Numbered from the stretch's first letter, positions 16,838 to 26,681 are shown. The stretch is DNA of 64,000 nucleotides from Nocardioides guangzhouensis (GCF_004519545.1 NZ_SDKM01000008.1:62001-126000), one strand, 5' to 3'. Notes: a model not told the origin generated them from the sequence alone. A program made the numbers and translations.

Positions 16838-18097
16838 TCAGAGCAGCGGGCGCAGGGGCGCCAGCACCGTCTCGGTGAACCGGCGGTAGATGTCGCGCGA
16901 CTCCCACTCGCCGGAGGTGAGCTCCACGCAGTTGGACAGGTCGACGGCGAAGATCTTCTCCATGGCCGAGGCCATGTCGTCGTCGATCACCTCGACGTTG
17001 ACCTCGTAGTTGCCGGTCATGCTCAGCCGGTCGATGTTGGCGGTGCCCACCGTCGACCACTGGCCGTCGATGGTGGCGGTCTTCGCGTGCACCATCGCGT
17101 CGCGGTAGCGGTGGATCCGGACGCCGGAGTCGAGCAGCTCGCTGAAGTAGCCGCGGGAGATCCAGTCGGCCACGATGTGGTTGGACTTCGCCGGCAGCAG
17201 CAGGCGTACGTCGACCCCGCGCAGCGCCGCCGTGGTCAACGCGTCCACGAAGTCCTGGTCGGGACAGAAGTAGGCGTGGGTGAGCCAGATGTTGCGGGTG
17301 GCCCGGTTGATCGCCTCGATGTACATCGCCCTGATCGGGAACATCCAGAGCCGCGGCACGTTGCGGTGGAACCGGATCCGCGGCTCCCAGGTCGACGCGG
17401 TCTCCAGCAGCAGCGGTCGCTCGCTGGCCCGGAACCGCTTGCGCCGGTGCAGGTTCCAGAAGTCCGCGAAGGCGCGCTTGAGGTCCCAGACCCCCGGCCC
17501 GGTGATCCGGACGTGGGTGTCGCGCCACTCCGTGGCGTACGGCGTGCCGAGGTTGTAGCCGCCCACGAACCCGACCTCGTCGTCGACGACCAGGATCTTG
17601 CGGTGGTCGCGGCCGTAGCGGCGGAGGTCGAAGGGCCGGAGCCCGGCCGTGTAGACGGGGTAGCGCAGCACCTTGAGGTCGGGGGAGAAGCGCTTGAACC
17701 GGGGGCTGACCACGATGTTCGCGAACGCGTCGTAGATGACGTAGACCTCGACGCCGCGGGCCGCGGCGTCGGTGAGCGCGGCCTTGAAGCGCTCGCCGGT
17801 CTCGTCGGCCTTCCAGATGTAGGTCTCGAGCAGGACCTGCCGCTGCGCGCCCTCGATCGCGGCCAGCATGTCGTCGTACAGGTCGCGGCCGAAGGTGTAC
17901 GTCGTCACCGTGCCGCCGCCGACCTCCACCTCCGACGGCGCGGTGCTCGGGAACGGCTTCGGCTTCTTGCCACGGCGGCGGTAGCTGTCGACCAGCGTGA
18001 GCCCCACGGCGAGCAGCAGCTGGACGCCGAAGACCGTGAGGAACACCCGCCGGAGCATGGTCAGCGCCCGGCCCGTCGAGGTTGCGTCACGGCCCAC
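16838..18097 (-). CDS. Phospholipase D-like protein, cardiolipin synthase type
   Basis: A 419-aa membrane-anchored PLD-superfamily enzyme. One N-terminal membrane helix ([19 protein letters not shown], about 18-36) is followed by two HKD domains: HRKILVVDD near 167 and HAKTATIDG near 325, each with the GG/GTAN element after it (GFVGGYN, VGTAN). It would condense phosphatidylglycerol, or a related donor, to cardiolipin at the inner face of the membrane. The GTG at 18097 is chosen over the ATG at 18058 because TAGATT (18104-18109) lies 6 bases before it, as in other leaderless genes here. It is divergent from uvrB. Confidence 0.88.
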   Translation of the reverse strand: MGRDATSTGRALTMLRRVFLTVFGVQLLLAVGLTLVDSYRRRGKKPKPFPSTAPSEVEVGGGTVTTYTFGRDLYDDMLAAIEGAQRQVLLETYIWKADETGERFKAALTDAAARGVEVYVIYDAFANIVVSPRFKRFSPDLKVLRYPVYTAGLRPFDLRRYGRDHRKILVVDDEVGFVGGYNLGTPYATEWRDTHVRITGPGVWDLKRAFADFWNLHRRKRFRASERPLLLETASTWEPRIRFHRNVPRLWMFPIRAMYIEAINRATRNIWLTHAYFCPDQDFVDALTTAALRGVDVRLLLPAKSNHIVADWISRGYFSELLDSGVRIHRYRDAMVHAKTATIDGQWSTVGTANIDRLSMTGNYEVNVEVIDDDMASAMEKIFAVDLSNCVELTSGEWESRDIYRRFTETVLAPLRPLL

Positions 18098-18168
18098 GTC
18101 GCCAATCTACCCAGAGCCGGGCCGTCTCCGCGGCAGGGTTGTCGGTGGCCGCCCGTAGGCTGGCCAGC

Positions 18169-20295
18169 ATGCGACCAGTGACCGATCTCGAGCGCAGCGT
18201 GGCGCCGTTCGCGGTGCAGTCCGACTTCCAGGCCTCGGGTGACCAGCCCGCCGCGATCGCCGAGATCACCAAGCGCATCCAGGGCGGCACCCAGGACGTC
18301 GTGCTGCTCGGCGCGACCGGCACCGGCAAGACGGCCACGGTGGCCTGGGTGGCCGAGCAGCTGCAGCGCCCGATCCTGGTCATGCAGCCCAACAAGACGC
18401 TGGCCGCCCAGTTCGCCAACGAGCTGCGCCAGCTCTTCCCCGACAACGCCGTGGAGTACTTCGTCTCCTACTACGACTACTACCAGCCCGAGGCCTACGT
18501 CCCGCAGACCGACACCTACATCGAGAAGGACTCCTCCATCAACGAGGAGGTCGAGCGGCTGCGGCACTCGGCGACCAACTCGCTGCTGACCCGGCGCGAC
18601 GTGATCGTGGTGTCGACCGTGTCGTGCATCTACGGCCTCGGCACCCCCCAGGAGTACGTCGACCGCATGCTGCGGCTCAAGGTGGGGGAGGAGCACGACC
18701 GCGACGCGATCCTGCGCCGGCTGGTCGAGATCCAGTACACCCGCAACGACATGACCTTCACCCGCGGCACGTTCCGGGTCCGTGGCGACACCCTCGAGGT
18801 GTTCCCGGTCTACGAGGAGCACGCGGTCCGGATCGAGTTCTTCGGCGACGAGATCGAGCGGCTGATGACGCTGCACGCGGTGACGGGCGAGGTGCTCACC
18901 GAGGACCAGGAGCTGCACGTCTTCCCGGCCACCCACTACGTCGCCGGCCCCGAGCGCATGGAGCGCGCGATCAAGGGCATCGAGCTCGAGCTCCAGGACC
19001 AGCTCGCGACCTTCGAGCGGCAGGGCAAGCTGCTCGAGGCCCAGCGGCTGCGGATGCGCACGACGTACGACATCGAGATGATGCGCCAGGTCGGCTCCTG
19101 CTCCGGCATCGAGAACTACTCGATGCACATCGACGGACGCACCCGCGGCTCCGCGCCGAACTGCCTCCTCGACTACTTCCCCGAGGACTTCGTGCTCGTG
19201 GTCGACGAGTCGCACGTCGCGGTGCCGCAGATCGGCGGCATGTACGAGGGCGACATGTCGCGCAAGCGCAACCTGGTCGACCACGGCTTCCGGCTGCCGA
19301 GCGCGATGGACAACCGGCCGCTGCGCTGGGAGGAGTTCCTCGACCGGATCGGGCAGACCATCTACCTCTCGGCGACCCCGGGCGACTACGAGCTCGACAA
19401 GGTCGGCGGTGACGTGGTCGAGCAGATCATCCGGCCGACCGGGCTGGTCGACCCCGAGGTGATCGTCAAGCCCACCAAGGGGCAGATCGACGACCTCATC
19501 CACGAGATCGGGGTCCGCACCGAGCGCGGGGAGCGCGTGCTGGTCACCACGCTGACCAAGAAGATGTCCGAGGACCTCACCGACTACCTCCTCGACGCCG
19601 GCGTCCGCACCCGCTACCTCCACAGCGAGGTCGACACGCTCAAGCGGATCGAGCTGCTCCGCGACCTGCGCCTCGGCGAGTACGACGTCCTGGTCGGGAT
19701 CAACCTGCTCCGCGAAGGCCTCGACCTGCCCGAGGTGTCCCTGGTGGCGATCCTCGACGCCGACAAGGAGGGCTTCCTGCGCTCGGACAAGTCGCTGATC
19801 CAGACGATCGGTCGCGCGGCACGAAACGTGTCCGGCCAGGTCCACATGTACGCCGACAAGATCACGCCCTCGATGGAGTCGGCGATCGACGAGACCAACC
19901 GTCGCCGCGCGAAGCAGGTCGCCTACAACACCGAGCGGGGCATCGACCCGCAGCCGCTGCGCAAGAAGATCGCGGACATCACCGAGATGCTGGCCCGCGA
20001 GGACGAGAACACCCAGGCCCTGCTCGAGACCTGGTCCAACACCGAGGCCAAGGGCCGGGCCGGCGGGGTCAAGGCCCGGCAGCCGGTGCCGGCGCTCACG
20101 TCGAAGGACGCCGGCAAGCACGCCGCCGACCTGGCCGGGATGCCCAGCGCCGACCTGGCCCAGCTGATCCAGGACCTCACCGACCAGATGAGGAACGCCG
20201 CCGCCGAGCTGCAGTTCGAGGTGGCCGCCCGCCTGCGCGACGAGATCTCCGAGCTCAAGAAGGAGCTCCGCCAGATGATGGAGGCGACCAAGTGA
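18169..20295 (+). CDS. uvrB: Excinuclease ABC subunit B
   Basis: A 708-aa UvrB, the damage-verifying helicase-like subunit of nucleotide excision repair. Walker [14 protein letters not shown] lies near 46-58. The beta-hairpin that probes damage is [21 protein letters not shown], split [10 protein letters not shown] and [11 protein letters not shown], near 100. DESHV is the helicase motif [11 protein letters not shown] motif VI, and a C-terminal UVR domain ([19 protein letters not shown]) binds UvrC or UvrA. The ATG at 18169 follows TAGGCT by 7 bases, suggesting a leaderless mRNA. A separate UvrA-like gene is at the right edge, but it is a different paralogue. The VOC gene overlaps the stop. 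Confidence 0.97.
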   Translation: MRPVTDLERSVAPFAVQSDFQASGDQPAAIAEITKRIQGGTQDVVLLGATGTGKTATVAWVAEQLQRPILVMQPNKTLAAQFANELRQLFPDNAVEYFVSYYDYYQPEAYVPQTDTYIEKDSSINEEVERLRHSATNSLLTRRDVIVVSTVSCIYGLGTPQEYVDRMLRLKVGEEHDRDAILRRLVEIQYTRNDMTFTRGTFRVRGDTLEVFPVYEEHAVRIEFFGDEIERLMTLHAVTGEVLTEDQELHVFPATHYVAGPERMERAIKGIELELQDQLATFERQGKLLEAQRLRMRTTYDIEMMRQVGSCSGIENYSMHIDGRTRGSAPNCLLDYFPEDFVLVVDESHVAVPQIGGMYEGDMSRKRNLVDHGFRLPSAMDNRPLRWEEFLDRIGQTIYLSATPGDYELDKVGGDVVEQIIRPTGLVDPEVIVKPTKGQIDDLIHEIGVRTERGERVLVTTLTKKMSEDLTDYLLDAGVRTRYLHSEVDTLKRIELLRDLRLGEYDVLVGINLLREGLDLPEVSLVAILDADKEGFLRSDKSLIQTIGRAARNVSGQVHMYADKITPSMESAIDETNRRRAKQVAYNTERGIDPQPLRKKIADITEMLAREDENTQALLETWSNTEAKGRAGGVKARQPVPALTSKDAGKHAADLAGMPSADLAQLIQDLTDQMRNAAAELQFEVAARLRDEISELKKELRQMMEATK

Positions 20296-20732
20296 CGGTG
20301 CGTGAGGTGCAGGTGACCTTCGACTGCGCGGACCCGGCGGCGCTCAGCGCCTTCTGGGCCGAGGCCCTGGGCTACGACGTCCAGCCGCCACCACCCGGCT
20401 TCGACTCGTGGGACGCGGCGCTGGAGGCCTGGGGAGTGCCGCCGGAGGCCCGCAACTCCCGATCGGCGGCGGTCGACCCGGAGGGCGCCGGGCCGCGACT
20501 GTTCTTCCAGCAGGTCCCCGAGGGCAAGGTGGTCAAGAACCGCGTGCACCTCGACGTGCGTGCGGCTCCCGGGCTCGAGGGCGACGCCCGCATGGAGGCG
20601 CTGGAGGCCGAGTGCGCACGGCTGGTCGGACTGGGGGCGACCCGGGTGCGCCGGGTCGACCCGGACGGCGCCATGGAGGCCGGGTTCATCACCCTCCAGG
20701 ACCCCGAGGGCAACGAGCTCTGCCTCGACTGA
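20292..20732 (+). CDS. VOC (glyoxalase/bleomycin-resistance fold) protein
   Basis: A 146-aa vicinal-oxygen-chelate protein. The first beta-alpha-beta-beta-beta unit is [23 protein letters not shown] (split [23 protein letters not shown]), and the second is VHLDVRA with [12 protein letters not shown] and [11 protein letters not shown] at the end. Metal-ligand positions appear only partly kept (His in VHLDV, Glu in EGNEL), so the reaction is unknown; many relatives are annotated glyoxalase-like. It starts with GTG overlapping the uvrB stop (GTGA), so it is translationally coupled to uvrB. A direct repair role is not implied. Confidence 0.85.
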   Translation: MTVREVQVTFDCADPAALSAFWAEALGYDVQPPPPGFDSWDAALEAWGVPPEARNSRSAAVDPEGAGPRLFFQQVPEGKVVKNRVHLDVRAAPGLEGDARMEALEAECARLVGLGATRVRRVDPDGAMEAGFITLQDPEGNELCLD

Positions 20733-20794
20733 GGACGCCCGCCGGGGGTGAGACCGGGCCGGGGCGAGGGTGGCCCGACGGTAGGATCGCCGGA

Positions 20795-22087
20795 GTGACG
20801 CAGCCCTCCCCGACCCGCCTCCAGGGTCCGTGGCTGGTCTGGCTGGTCGGGCTCCTCGTCTACATGCTCGCGGTGTTCCACCGCTCCTCGCTCGGGGTCG
20901 CCGGGCTGGCCGCGACGGACCGCTTCGACATCTCCGCCGCGCAGCTCGCGACGTTCACGATGCTCCAGCTTCTCGTCTACGCCGGCATGCAGATCCCGGT
21001 CGGGCTGCTGGTCGACCGGTTCGGCTCGCGCAGCGTGCTGCTCGTCGGCACCACGCTGCTCACCCTGGCCCAGGTCGGCTTCGCGCTCGCGACGACGTAC
21101 CCCCTCGCGCTGCTGGCTCGCGCCTTCGTCGGAGTCGGCGACGCGATGACGTTCATCTGCGTGCTGCGCCTGGTCAGCAGCTGGTTCCCGGTCCGGCGGA
21201 TCCCGCTGGTCACCCAGCTGACCGGGACCCTGGGCCAGCTGGGGGCGGTCGCCGCCGCGGTGCCGATGACCTGGGCCCTCGGCCACCTCGGCTGGACCCG
21301 CGCCTACCTGCTGGCCGCCTCGTTCGGGGTCGTTCTCGCGGTCGCGGCGTACTTCTCGCTGCACGACGCCCCGACCGCGCGGAACCTGCGCGGTGCCCGG
21401 CTCTCGTTCGCCGCCGTGCGCGCCAGCCTGGCCGCCTCCTGGGCACACCCCGGCACCCGGCTCGGCTTCTGGATGCACTTCACCACCCAGTTCAGCGCGA
21501 CCGTGATGGCGCTGCTGTGGGGCTACCCGTTCTTCGTCCGGGGCGAGGGCCGGTCGGCGGCCGTCGCCGGTCTGCTGCTGACCCTGCTCGTGGTCGCGAT
21601 CATGGTCTCCGGGCCGGTGCTCGGCTGGCTGGTCGGCGCCCACCCGTGGCACCGGTCGACGATGGTGCTCACGATCGTCTCCTCGATCGTCACCGTGTGG
21701 ACCGTGGTGCTGCTGTGGCCCGGCAACGCACCGCTGCCCCTGCTGGTCCTGCTCACCCTCGTGGTCGGGGTCGGGGGACCGGCCTCGATGATCGGGTTCG
21801 ACCTCGGCCGGACCTCCAACCCTCCCGAGCGGTTCGCCTCCGCCTCGGGGATCATCAACCAGGGCGGCTTCTGCGCGTCGCTGGTGCTGGTCGTGGTGAT
21901 CGGCCTGGTCCTCGACTGGCGCACCCCCGGCGCGTCCGTGGCGTACACCCCGTCCGCGTTCCGGTGGGCGATGAGCGCGCAGTACGCACTCTGGGGGCTC
22001 GGCCTCCTCCAGATCTGGCGCTACCGCCGACGCACCCGCCGGGTGGTCTCCCGCGACGAGCTGACCGCGGTGGCGCGCGGCCACTGA
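20795..22087 (+). CDS. MFS transporter
   Basis: A 430-aa integral membrane protein with about 12 hydrophobic helices, starting with WLVWLVGLLVYMLAVFHRSS near residue 13. The MFS loop 2-3 motif is GLLVDRFGSR near 66-75. LARAFVGVGDAMTFICVLRL is helix 4. The central loop around 190-225 is hydrophilic. Drug, sugar or metabolite specificity cannot be told. The start is GTG at 20795 because TAGGAT (20782-20787) stands 7 bases before it and no Shine-Dalgarno sequence is present. The gene ends before a strong hairpin at 22103-22139. Confidence 0.9.
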   Translation: MTQPSPTRLQGPWLVWLVGLLVYMLAVFHRSSLGVAGLAATDRFDISAAQLATFTMLQLLVYAGMQIPVGLLVDRFGSRSVLLVGTTLLTLAQVGFALATTYPLALLARAFVGVGDAMTFICVLRLVSSWFPVRRIPLVTQLTGTLGQLGAVAAAVPMTWALGHLGWTRAYLLAASFGVVLAVAAYFSLHDAPTARNLRGARLSFAAVRASLAASWAHPGTRLGFWMHFTTQFSATVMALLWGYPFFVRGEGRSAAVAGLLLTLLVVAIMVSGPVLGWLVGAHPWHRSTMVLTIVSSIVTVWTVVLLWPGNAPLPLLVLLTLVVGVGGPASMIGFDLGRTSNPPERFASASGIINQGGFCASLVLVVVIGLVLDWRTPGASVAYTPSAFRWAMSAQYALWGLGLLQIWRYRRRTRRVVSRDELTAVARGH

Positions 22088-22102
22088 GCCGCGGTCCTCG
22101 CT

Positions 22103-22139
22103 GGCCCGCGGTTCACCCGAGTCGGGCGAACCGCGGGCC
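22103..22139 (+). terminator. Hairpin terminator after the MFS gene
   Basis: A 12-bp perfect stem (GGCCCGCGGTTC with GAACCGCGGGCC) encloses a second 4-bp stem around AGT. It lies 16 bases after the MFS stop. There is no T-tract, as is common in high-GC actinobacteria. Confidence 0.75.
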
Positions 22140-22246
22140 GGTCCGGGGCCCCATGCTGAGCCGGACGCGACACCCCACCGGCGCGGGCAGTGCAGGGGAC
22201 CGCCCGCGACCGGTGGTCGCCGAGATGGTCGCGGCAGGAGGTCGTC

Positions 22247-23083
22247 ATGTGTCGCTGGCTCGCGTACTCCGGTTCGCCGGTCCTGCTCGAGGAGCTGATC
22301 TACAAACCGCAGAACTCGCTGGTCGTGCAGAGCCTGCACTCCCGCCTGGGTGCGGAGCCGACCAACGGGGACGGCTTCGGGGTCGGTTGGTACGGCGCCC
22401 CGGAGACGCCCGGGGTGTTCCGGAGCACGGACCCGGCCTGGAGCGACCGGAACCTGCAGGAGCTGGCCGGGCACATCTCCTCCGGCCTGGTGCTCGCCCA
22501 CATCCGGGCCTCGATCGGCTCGCCGGTCCAGCAGACCAACTGCCACCCGTTCCGGCACGGACGCTGGCTCTGGATGCACAACGGCTACCTCGACGGCTTC
22601 GCCCGCATGAAGCGGGACCTGGTGATGGCGGTCGACCCCGACCTGTTCCCGCACATCGAGGGGTCCACCGACTCCGAGGTGTTCTTCTTCCTCGCCCAGA
22701 CGTTCGGGCTCACCGAGGACCCACCCGCGGCGGTGGCGCGGGCGGTCGGCTTCATCGAGGACACCGCGCAGCGCAACGGGATCGCGTTCCCGGTGCAGAT
22801 GACCGTGGCCACCACCGACGGGGAGTCGATCTGGGCGTTCCGGTACTCCAGCGAGGGTCAGTCGCGGTCGCTGTTCCACAGCACCGACGTCTCCACGCTG
22901 CGCCACCAGTACCCGGACAACCCCACCCTGCACGGACTCTCCGACGAGACCCGGGTGGTGGTCTCCGAGCCGCTCGGCGACCTGAAGGGGGCCTGGCGCG
23001 AGGTGCCCGAGTCCACCTGCGTGACCTTGCGGGCCGGGGAGGAGCAGCTCACGCCGTTCCGCCCCGAGCGCGCCGGCAGCTGA
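22247..23083 (+). CDS. Class II glutamine amidotransferase (EgtC-like)
   Basis: A 278-aa Ntn-hydrolase of the class II amidotransferase type. The mature nucleophile is Cys2 in MCRWLAYSG after removal of Met1. HIRASIG, QQTNCHPFRHGRWLWMHNG (split QQTNCHPF, RHGRWLWMHNG) and EGSTDSEVFF are the conserved substrate-binding strands. It is a stand-alone glutaminase-like domain of the YafJ/EgtC kind. EgtC acts in ergothioneine synthesis, but no other egt gene is near, so that role is not claimed. AGGAGG (22236-22241) stands 5 bases before the ATG. Confidence 0.88.
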   Translation: MCRWLAYSGSPVLLEELIYKPQNSLVVQSLHSRLGAEPTNGDGFGVGWYGAPETPGVFRSTDPAWSDRNLQELAGHISSGLVLAHIRASIGSPVQQTNCHPFRHGRWLWMHNGYLDGFARMKRDLVMAVDPDLFPHIEGSTDSEVFFFLAQTFGLTEDPPAAVARAVGFIEDTAQRNGIAFPVQMTVATTDGESIWAFRYSSEGQSRSLFHSTDVSTLRHQYPDNPTLHGLSDETRVVVSEPLGDLKGAWREVPESTCVTLRAGEEQLTPFRPERAGS

Positions 23084-23140
23084 ACGTCGTCACCGGAGGC
23101 GCGTGGTCACGACCGTCGCCGCAGGTGGCGGACGGGCCGG

Positions 23141-25435
23141 TCAGGCGGCCCGGCCGAACTCCCAGTGCCAGGGCTCCGGCTTGGACCCGCCGGCCCGCGC
23201 CCAGCCCGGCAGGTGGTAGCCGAACCGGCCGGCGTTGGCGACCATCCAGGCGTGCTTCGGGCTGCGGAACGACTCGATGCCCCCGCACAGGTCCACCGCC
23301 AGCCCCCAGCCGTGGTTGGAGGTGCCGGGCACGGCGCCGAGGACCGGCTTCTTGGCGTAGGTGCGCACCTGCTGCGCGTAGGAGCGGTAGGAGTCGGTGA
23401 TGCAGAGGCGACCGCCGTTCGCCTTGGCGTAGGCGGCCGACATGGCATCGAACGCGTGGGCGGCGTCGCAGCGCAGGCGATGGCCGGCGGCGGACTGGAG
23501 GCCGCACAGCGCCGACGCGGGGATCATCCCGTTCGCGTGCCCGCCCCAGCCGCCGGCCGCCGCGCCGCCACCGGCGAGGAAGATCATCGGGTCCATCGGG
23601 TGGCCCGCCAACCGCACCTCGAAGTGCAGGTGCGGGCCGGTGGCGTTCCCCAGCCCGCCCACCTGCCCGATGATCTGGCCGGCGTTGACGTGGTCGCCGG
23701 TCTGCAGGTGCGTGTAGCTCATGTGCGCGTAGAGGGTGCTCAGCCCGTCGCCGTGGTCGATGCTGACCAGGTTCGGCCCGCCCCAGGGGCTCTTCGAGAC
23801 GGTGACGGTGCCGGTCTTGGCCGCGTGCACCGGCGTACCGACGGGAGCGGCGAAGTCCAGGCCCGTGTGGAACCCGGAGGACCAGCGCGCCCCGGGGTCG
23901 CCGAACTGCCCGGTGAACCGGTAGCTGCCCTTCTCCAGCGGGAACTCCATCCCCGACGCGGAGGCCGGGATCTCCTCCGCGCCGCACCGCATGACGGTCC
24001 CCCCTGCGGACGGCGCGGCGTTCGCTCGGCCGCGGGGCAGGGTGACCCGCCCGACGGCGTACGGCGTGCCGGGGTACTCGCGGACCCCGACCTGGCTGCT
24101 GGTGGCGTCTGCGGCGAGCATCAGGCGCCCGCCCAGGTTGATGCCGACGTGCTGGACACCCGCTCCGGGGTCGGCGAAGAAGACGAGGTCGCCGACCTGC
24201 GCGGTCTCCGCGGGCACCAGCGTGACCTGGCGGAACTGGTCGACCGGGTCGGCGCCGAGCGCCTTGGCGGGCGACTGCCACGCGGCCCGGACCAGTCCGG
24301 AGCAGTCGAACGTGTCCGGTCCTGACTTGCCCGAGACGTAGGGCCTGCCGAGGTCGGCGAAGGCCCGGGAGACCGCGTCGACGGTCTCGGCGGGCAACAC
24401 CGGGACCCGCTTCCCGTGGAAGCGCACCGAGGCGATGCCGGTCACCCGCTTCCGGTCGACCGTCAGCGGCGCGAGCCGGTAGGGGAGACGCTTCCGGTCG
24501 AGGTCCTTCGCCCGTGGCGGCACCACGTGCGCCCCGTCCAGGGTCTTGAGGTAGCGCTGCCACGCCTTCAGCGCCGACTGGTTGCGGCTGCGCTGCTCGG
24601 CGTCGGCGAAGCGGGCCTCCTGCGCGGCGGCAGCCAGGGCCGCGTTCGCGGTGGAGGCCACCTTGGCGGCCCGGACCTGGATGTCCTTGAGCAGCACCTC
24701 GGTCTCCGCCGCAGCGTCGTCGGCCTTGCTCCGCAGCTCGGTGGCCTGCTGCGAGAGCACGTCGGCCTCCTTGCGCTCGGCGTCGAGCACCTCGACCGTC
24801 ATCGACTGGGTCGAGAGCACCTCCTGGGCGGTGATCGCCTCCGCGTAGATCTGGTTGATCGACTGGTCGGGGTTGGTCAGCACCATGGTCAGGGCGTTGG
24901 AGGAGATGCCGTCGGTGTAGTACTCCTCGACCTGCTGGCCCATCACCTCGCCCGCCTCGTCGGCCTGGGCGAGCGCGGCCGCGGCCTCGGTCTCGGCCTT
25001 CTCGGCCGCGATCTTCGCCGCCGCGGCGTCCGAGGCCGCCTGCTCGTAGACCATCGACGCCTTGATGAACTCGGTCCGGGTCCTCGCCGCGCGGGCCTGG
25101 AGCTGCGCCACGCTCAGGCCACTGAGGTCCACCGTCGGCGGAGTCGCCTCCGGGACCTTCCCGGCGAGCGCGGAGCCCGCCCCCGCCGCCTGCGCACGGA
25201 GCCGGCCAGTCCGGGTGTCGACGTCGTCGACGCCGGCCACCGGCTCGGCCGGGTCGGCTGCGGTCAGCGCCGAGGCGGCCGGGAAGCGGGACGTCGCCGA
25301 CGTCGCGGCGGGAGCTCCCGGCTGCGAGCTGCCGGACTGTCCGACGGAGAGGACCAGGGCAACCAGCGCGGTCACGGCGGCAGCCTGCAGCGCGCGGCGC
25401 GGGGGCGTCGCTCGGTGGCTGGGCCGGGCGTGCAC
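23141..25435 (-). CDS. Secreted wall hydrolase with NlpC/P60, M23 and M15 domains
   Basis: A 764-aa exported protein with three peptidase domains in a row. The signal region (HARPSHRATPPRRA, then a hydrophobic stretch to about residue 35) is followed by a coiled coil (about 95-300, RipA-like Ala/Glu/Gln-rich). Next is an NlpC/P60 domain with Cys378 in DTFDCSGLV and HVGINLGG. An M23/LytM domain follows with H523 and D527 (HTGLDFA) and H602-x-H604 (HLHFE). Last is an M15 VanY-like carboxypeptidase with H708 and D715 (SNHGWGLAVD) and H757 (EPWHWEF). All key residues are present. The GTG at 25435 has GAGGAG 6-11 bases upstream; longer in-frame starts do not. It likely cleaves stem peptides at several bonds during growth or division. 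Confidence 0.9.
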   Translation of the reverse strand: MHARPSHRATPPRRALQAAAVTALVALVLSVGQSGSSQPGAPAATSATSRFPAASALTAADPAEPVAGVDDVDTRTGRLRAQAAGAGSALAGKVPEATPPTVDLSGLSVAQLQARAARTRTEFIKASMVYEQAASDAAAAKIAAEKAETEAAAALAQADEAGEVMGQQVEEYYTDGISSNALTMVLTNPDQSINQIYAEAITAQEVLSTQSMTVEVLDAERKEADVLSQQATELRSKADDAAAETEVLLKDIQVRAAKVASTANAALAAAAQEARFADAEQRSRNQSALKAWQRYLKTLDGAHVVPPRAKDLDRKRLPYRLAPLTVDRKRVTGIASVRFHGKRVPVLPAETVDAVSRAFADLGRPYVSGKSGPDTFDCSGLVRAAWQSPAKALGADPVDQFRQVTLVPAETAQVGDLVFFADPGAGVQHVGINLGGRLMLAADATSSQVGVREYPGTPYAVGRVTLPRGRANAAPSAGGTVMRCGAEEIPASASGMEFPLEKGSYRFTGQFGDPGARWSSGFHTGLDFAAPVGTPVHAAKTGTVTVSKSPWGGPNLVSIDHGDGLSTLYAHMSYTHLQTGDHVNAGQIIGQVGGLGNATGPHLHFEVRLAGHPMDPMIFLAGGGAAAGGWGGHANGMIPASALCGLQSAAGHRLRCDAAHAFDAMSAAYAKANGGRLCITDSYRSYAQQVRTYAKKPVLGAVPGTSNHGWGLAVDLCGGIESFRSPKHAWMVANAGRFGYHLPGWARAGGSKPEPWHWEFGRAA

Positions 25436-25514
25436 AGTCGGACTCCTCGGGGGTGGTGACATGCCGCTGCCCGCAGCCGGGGCCGGGGGAAGCGGCGACT
25501 CCACCAAGGAAACG

Positions 25515-25561
25515 GGTAGTGGCACTCTTCATCACGCCGAATGGGCGGAGTTGGTGCTACC
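25515..25561 (-). promoter_or_regulatory. Structured leader hairpin upstream of the three-peptidase hydrolase
   Basis: Read on the minus strand, GGTAG (25561-25557) pairs with CTACC (25519-25515). Inside it ACTC pairs with GAGT, and inside that CGCC pairs with GGCG: three nested helices in 47 nt. In addition CACCAA inside the outer helix can pair with TTGGTG just downstream, an alternative or pseudoknot fold. It lies 80-126 bases before the start. It does not match the c-di-AMP (ydaO) consensus I know. A regulatory RNA is possible but unproven. Confidence 0.4.
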
Positions 25562-25687
25562 GGACTAGGCCATTGGTTCGTTCGAGCGCATCCAGTCGCC
25601 CGCCCGGACTACGGCTGGTCCCCGACCGACCGACAAACCGGACCATCCGGATCATCGTGCGGACGCAGCACGGCGTAGGTTCGCCCC

Positions 25688-26041
25688 ATGGACGTCTCGG
25701 AGATGGAGGCCTACTGCCTGTCCAGGCCGGGCGCCTGGCCGGACAACCCGTGGGGGCACGAGCACCCCGTGATCAAGGTCGCGGACAAGATCTTCGCATT
25801 CCTCGCGGCCGGGTCGGTCGGCGTGAAGGGCGGCGCCACCCGCGACGTGGCCGACGAGTGGCTGCAGCGGTATCCCGACGACGCCTCGGTCATGGCCTAC
25901 ATCGGCCGGTCGGGCTGGAACAACCTCGCCCTCCGCGGGGCGATCCCCGACGACGAACTGCTGGAGGCGGTGGACGAGTCCTACCGGCTCGTCGTCGCGA
26001 AGCTGCCGAAGAAGCATCGGCCGGCGGGCTGGGACAGCTGA
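25688..26041 (+). CDS. MmcQ/YjbR family protein
   Basis: A 117-aa protein of the MmcQ/YjbR family (double-wing, CyaY-like fold; sometimes called DNA-binding). Conserved segments are the N-terminal CLSRPGAWPDNPWGHEHPVIKV (split CLSRPGAW, PDNPWGHEHPVIKV), the central KIFAFL and the helix ending RSGWNNLALRGAIPDDELLEAVDESY, of which GWNNLALRG and ELLEAVDESY are most typical. TAGGTT (25676-25681) stands 6 bases before the ATG and there is no ribosome site, so the mRNA may be leaderless. It is divergent from the wall hydrolase gene. Its function is unknown. Confidence 0.85.
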   Translation: MDVSEMEAYCLSRPGAWPDNPWGHEHPVIKVADKIFAFLAAGSVGVKGGATRDVADEWLQRYPDDASVMAYIGRSGWNNLALRGAIPDDELLEAVDESYRLVVAKLPKKHRPAGWDS

Positions 26042-26075
26042 CTGCGGTCCCGGCTGGCCGGCGTACGGCGCGGGG

Positions 26076-26681
26076 TCAGCCGCGGTCGTCCCAGCGGCGC
26101 CGGTGCGGGCCGCGCTGGTGCCAGTAGGGCTGCCCGGGGCCGAGGAAGCGCTTCTGGAGCTCGTCGATCGCGAGCGACTTGCGCTCCCGCTTCTCCAGCC
26201 GCCGGGTCTCCTGGGCGATGATCTCGTCCCGGTTGAAGGTCACCCGGGCGAAGTGCAGGCCGGTGACGGCCATGACGATCAGCGGCCACGGGAAGTATGC
26301 GCCGGCGAGGACGGACGTGGCCAGCCACACCGCCCAGCAGATCCCGGAGACCCCGATGAGGCGCCACAGGGCCTCGCGCCGCATGCTCTCCCAGCGTGCC
26401 TCGGCCCGCTGCGGGATGGCCTCCATCGCCCGTGCCGTGCTGGAGATGATCGCGGTCGGCACCAGGTCGTCGATCAAGGGCGGCAGGTCACCGAGCACCC
26501 GGGCGATGCCGGCGGCGTCCACCCGCTCGTCGAGCTCGTCCCGGTCCAGACGGCCCTCGGCGTAGGCATCGGCGAGCACGCGTCGGACCAGGTCCCGGTC
26601 GGCGTCCGAGGCCCGCAGGGACGCGTGCGCGCGGTCGCGCGGGTCGGCAGAGAACTGCTGCCACACGGACGGGGTGGACAT
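26076..26681 (-). CDS. DUF1707 protein with 2TM domain
   Basis: A 201-aa protein. The N-terminal DUF1707 element is LRASDADRDLVRRVLADAYAEGRLDRDELDER (split LRASDADRDLV, RRVLADAYAEGRL, DRDELDER; residues 22-53), a short helical motif common in actinobacteria. After a linker, two hydrophobic helices (WRLIGVSGICWAVWLATSVL and FPWPLIVMAVTGLHFARV) form a 2TM unit. The C-terminus is basic. Function is unknown; a regulatory membrane role is often supposed. The ATG at 26681 is chosen because TACGAT stands 6 bases before it. It diverges from the oxidoreductase gene with only 46 bases between starts. Confidence 0.82.
   Translation of the reverse strand: MSTPSVWQQFSADPRDRAHASLRASDADRDLVRRVLADAYAEGRLDRDELDERVDAAGIARVLGDLPPLIDDLVPTAIISSTARAMEAIPQRAEARWESMRREALWRLIGVSGICWAVWLATSVLAGAYFPWPLIVMAVTGLHFARVTFNRDEIIAQETRRLEKRERKSLAIDELQKRFLGPGQPYWHQRGPHRRRWDDRG

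Noticed and set aside
22247..23083. Ergothioneine EgtC
   Set aside because: No egtA, egtB, egtD or egtE gene is nearby; only the general class II amidotransferase call is supported.
25436..25620. c-di-AMP (ydaO) riboswitch
   Set aside because: The GGGTGAATC and GGGTAACCC-like conserved blocks of that riboswitch, as I know them, are not found.
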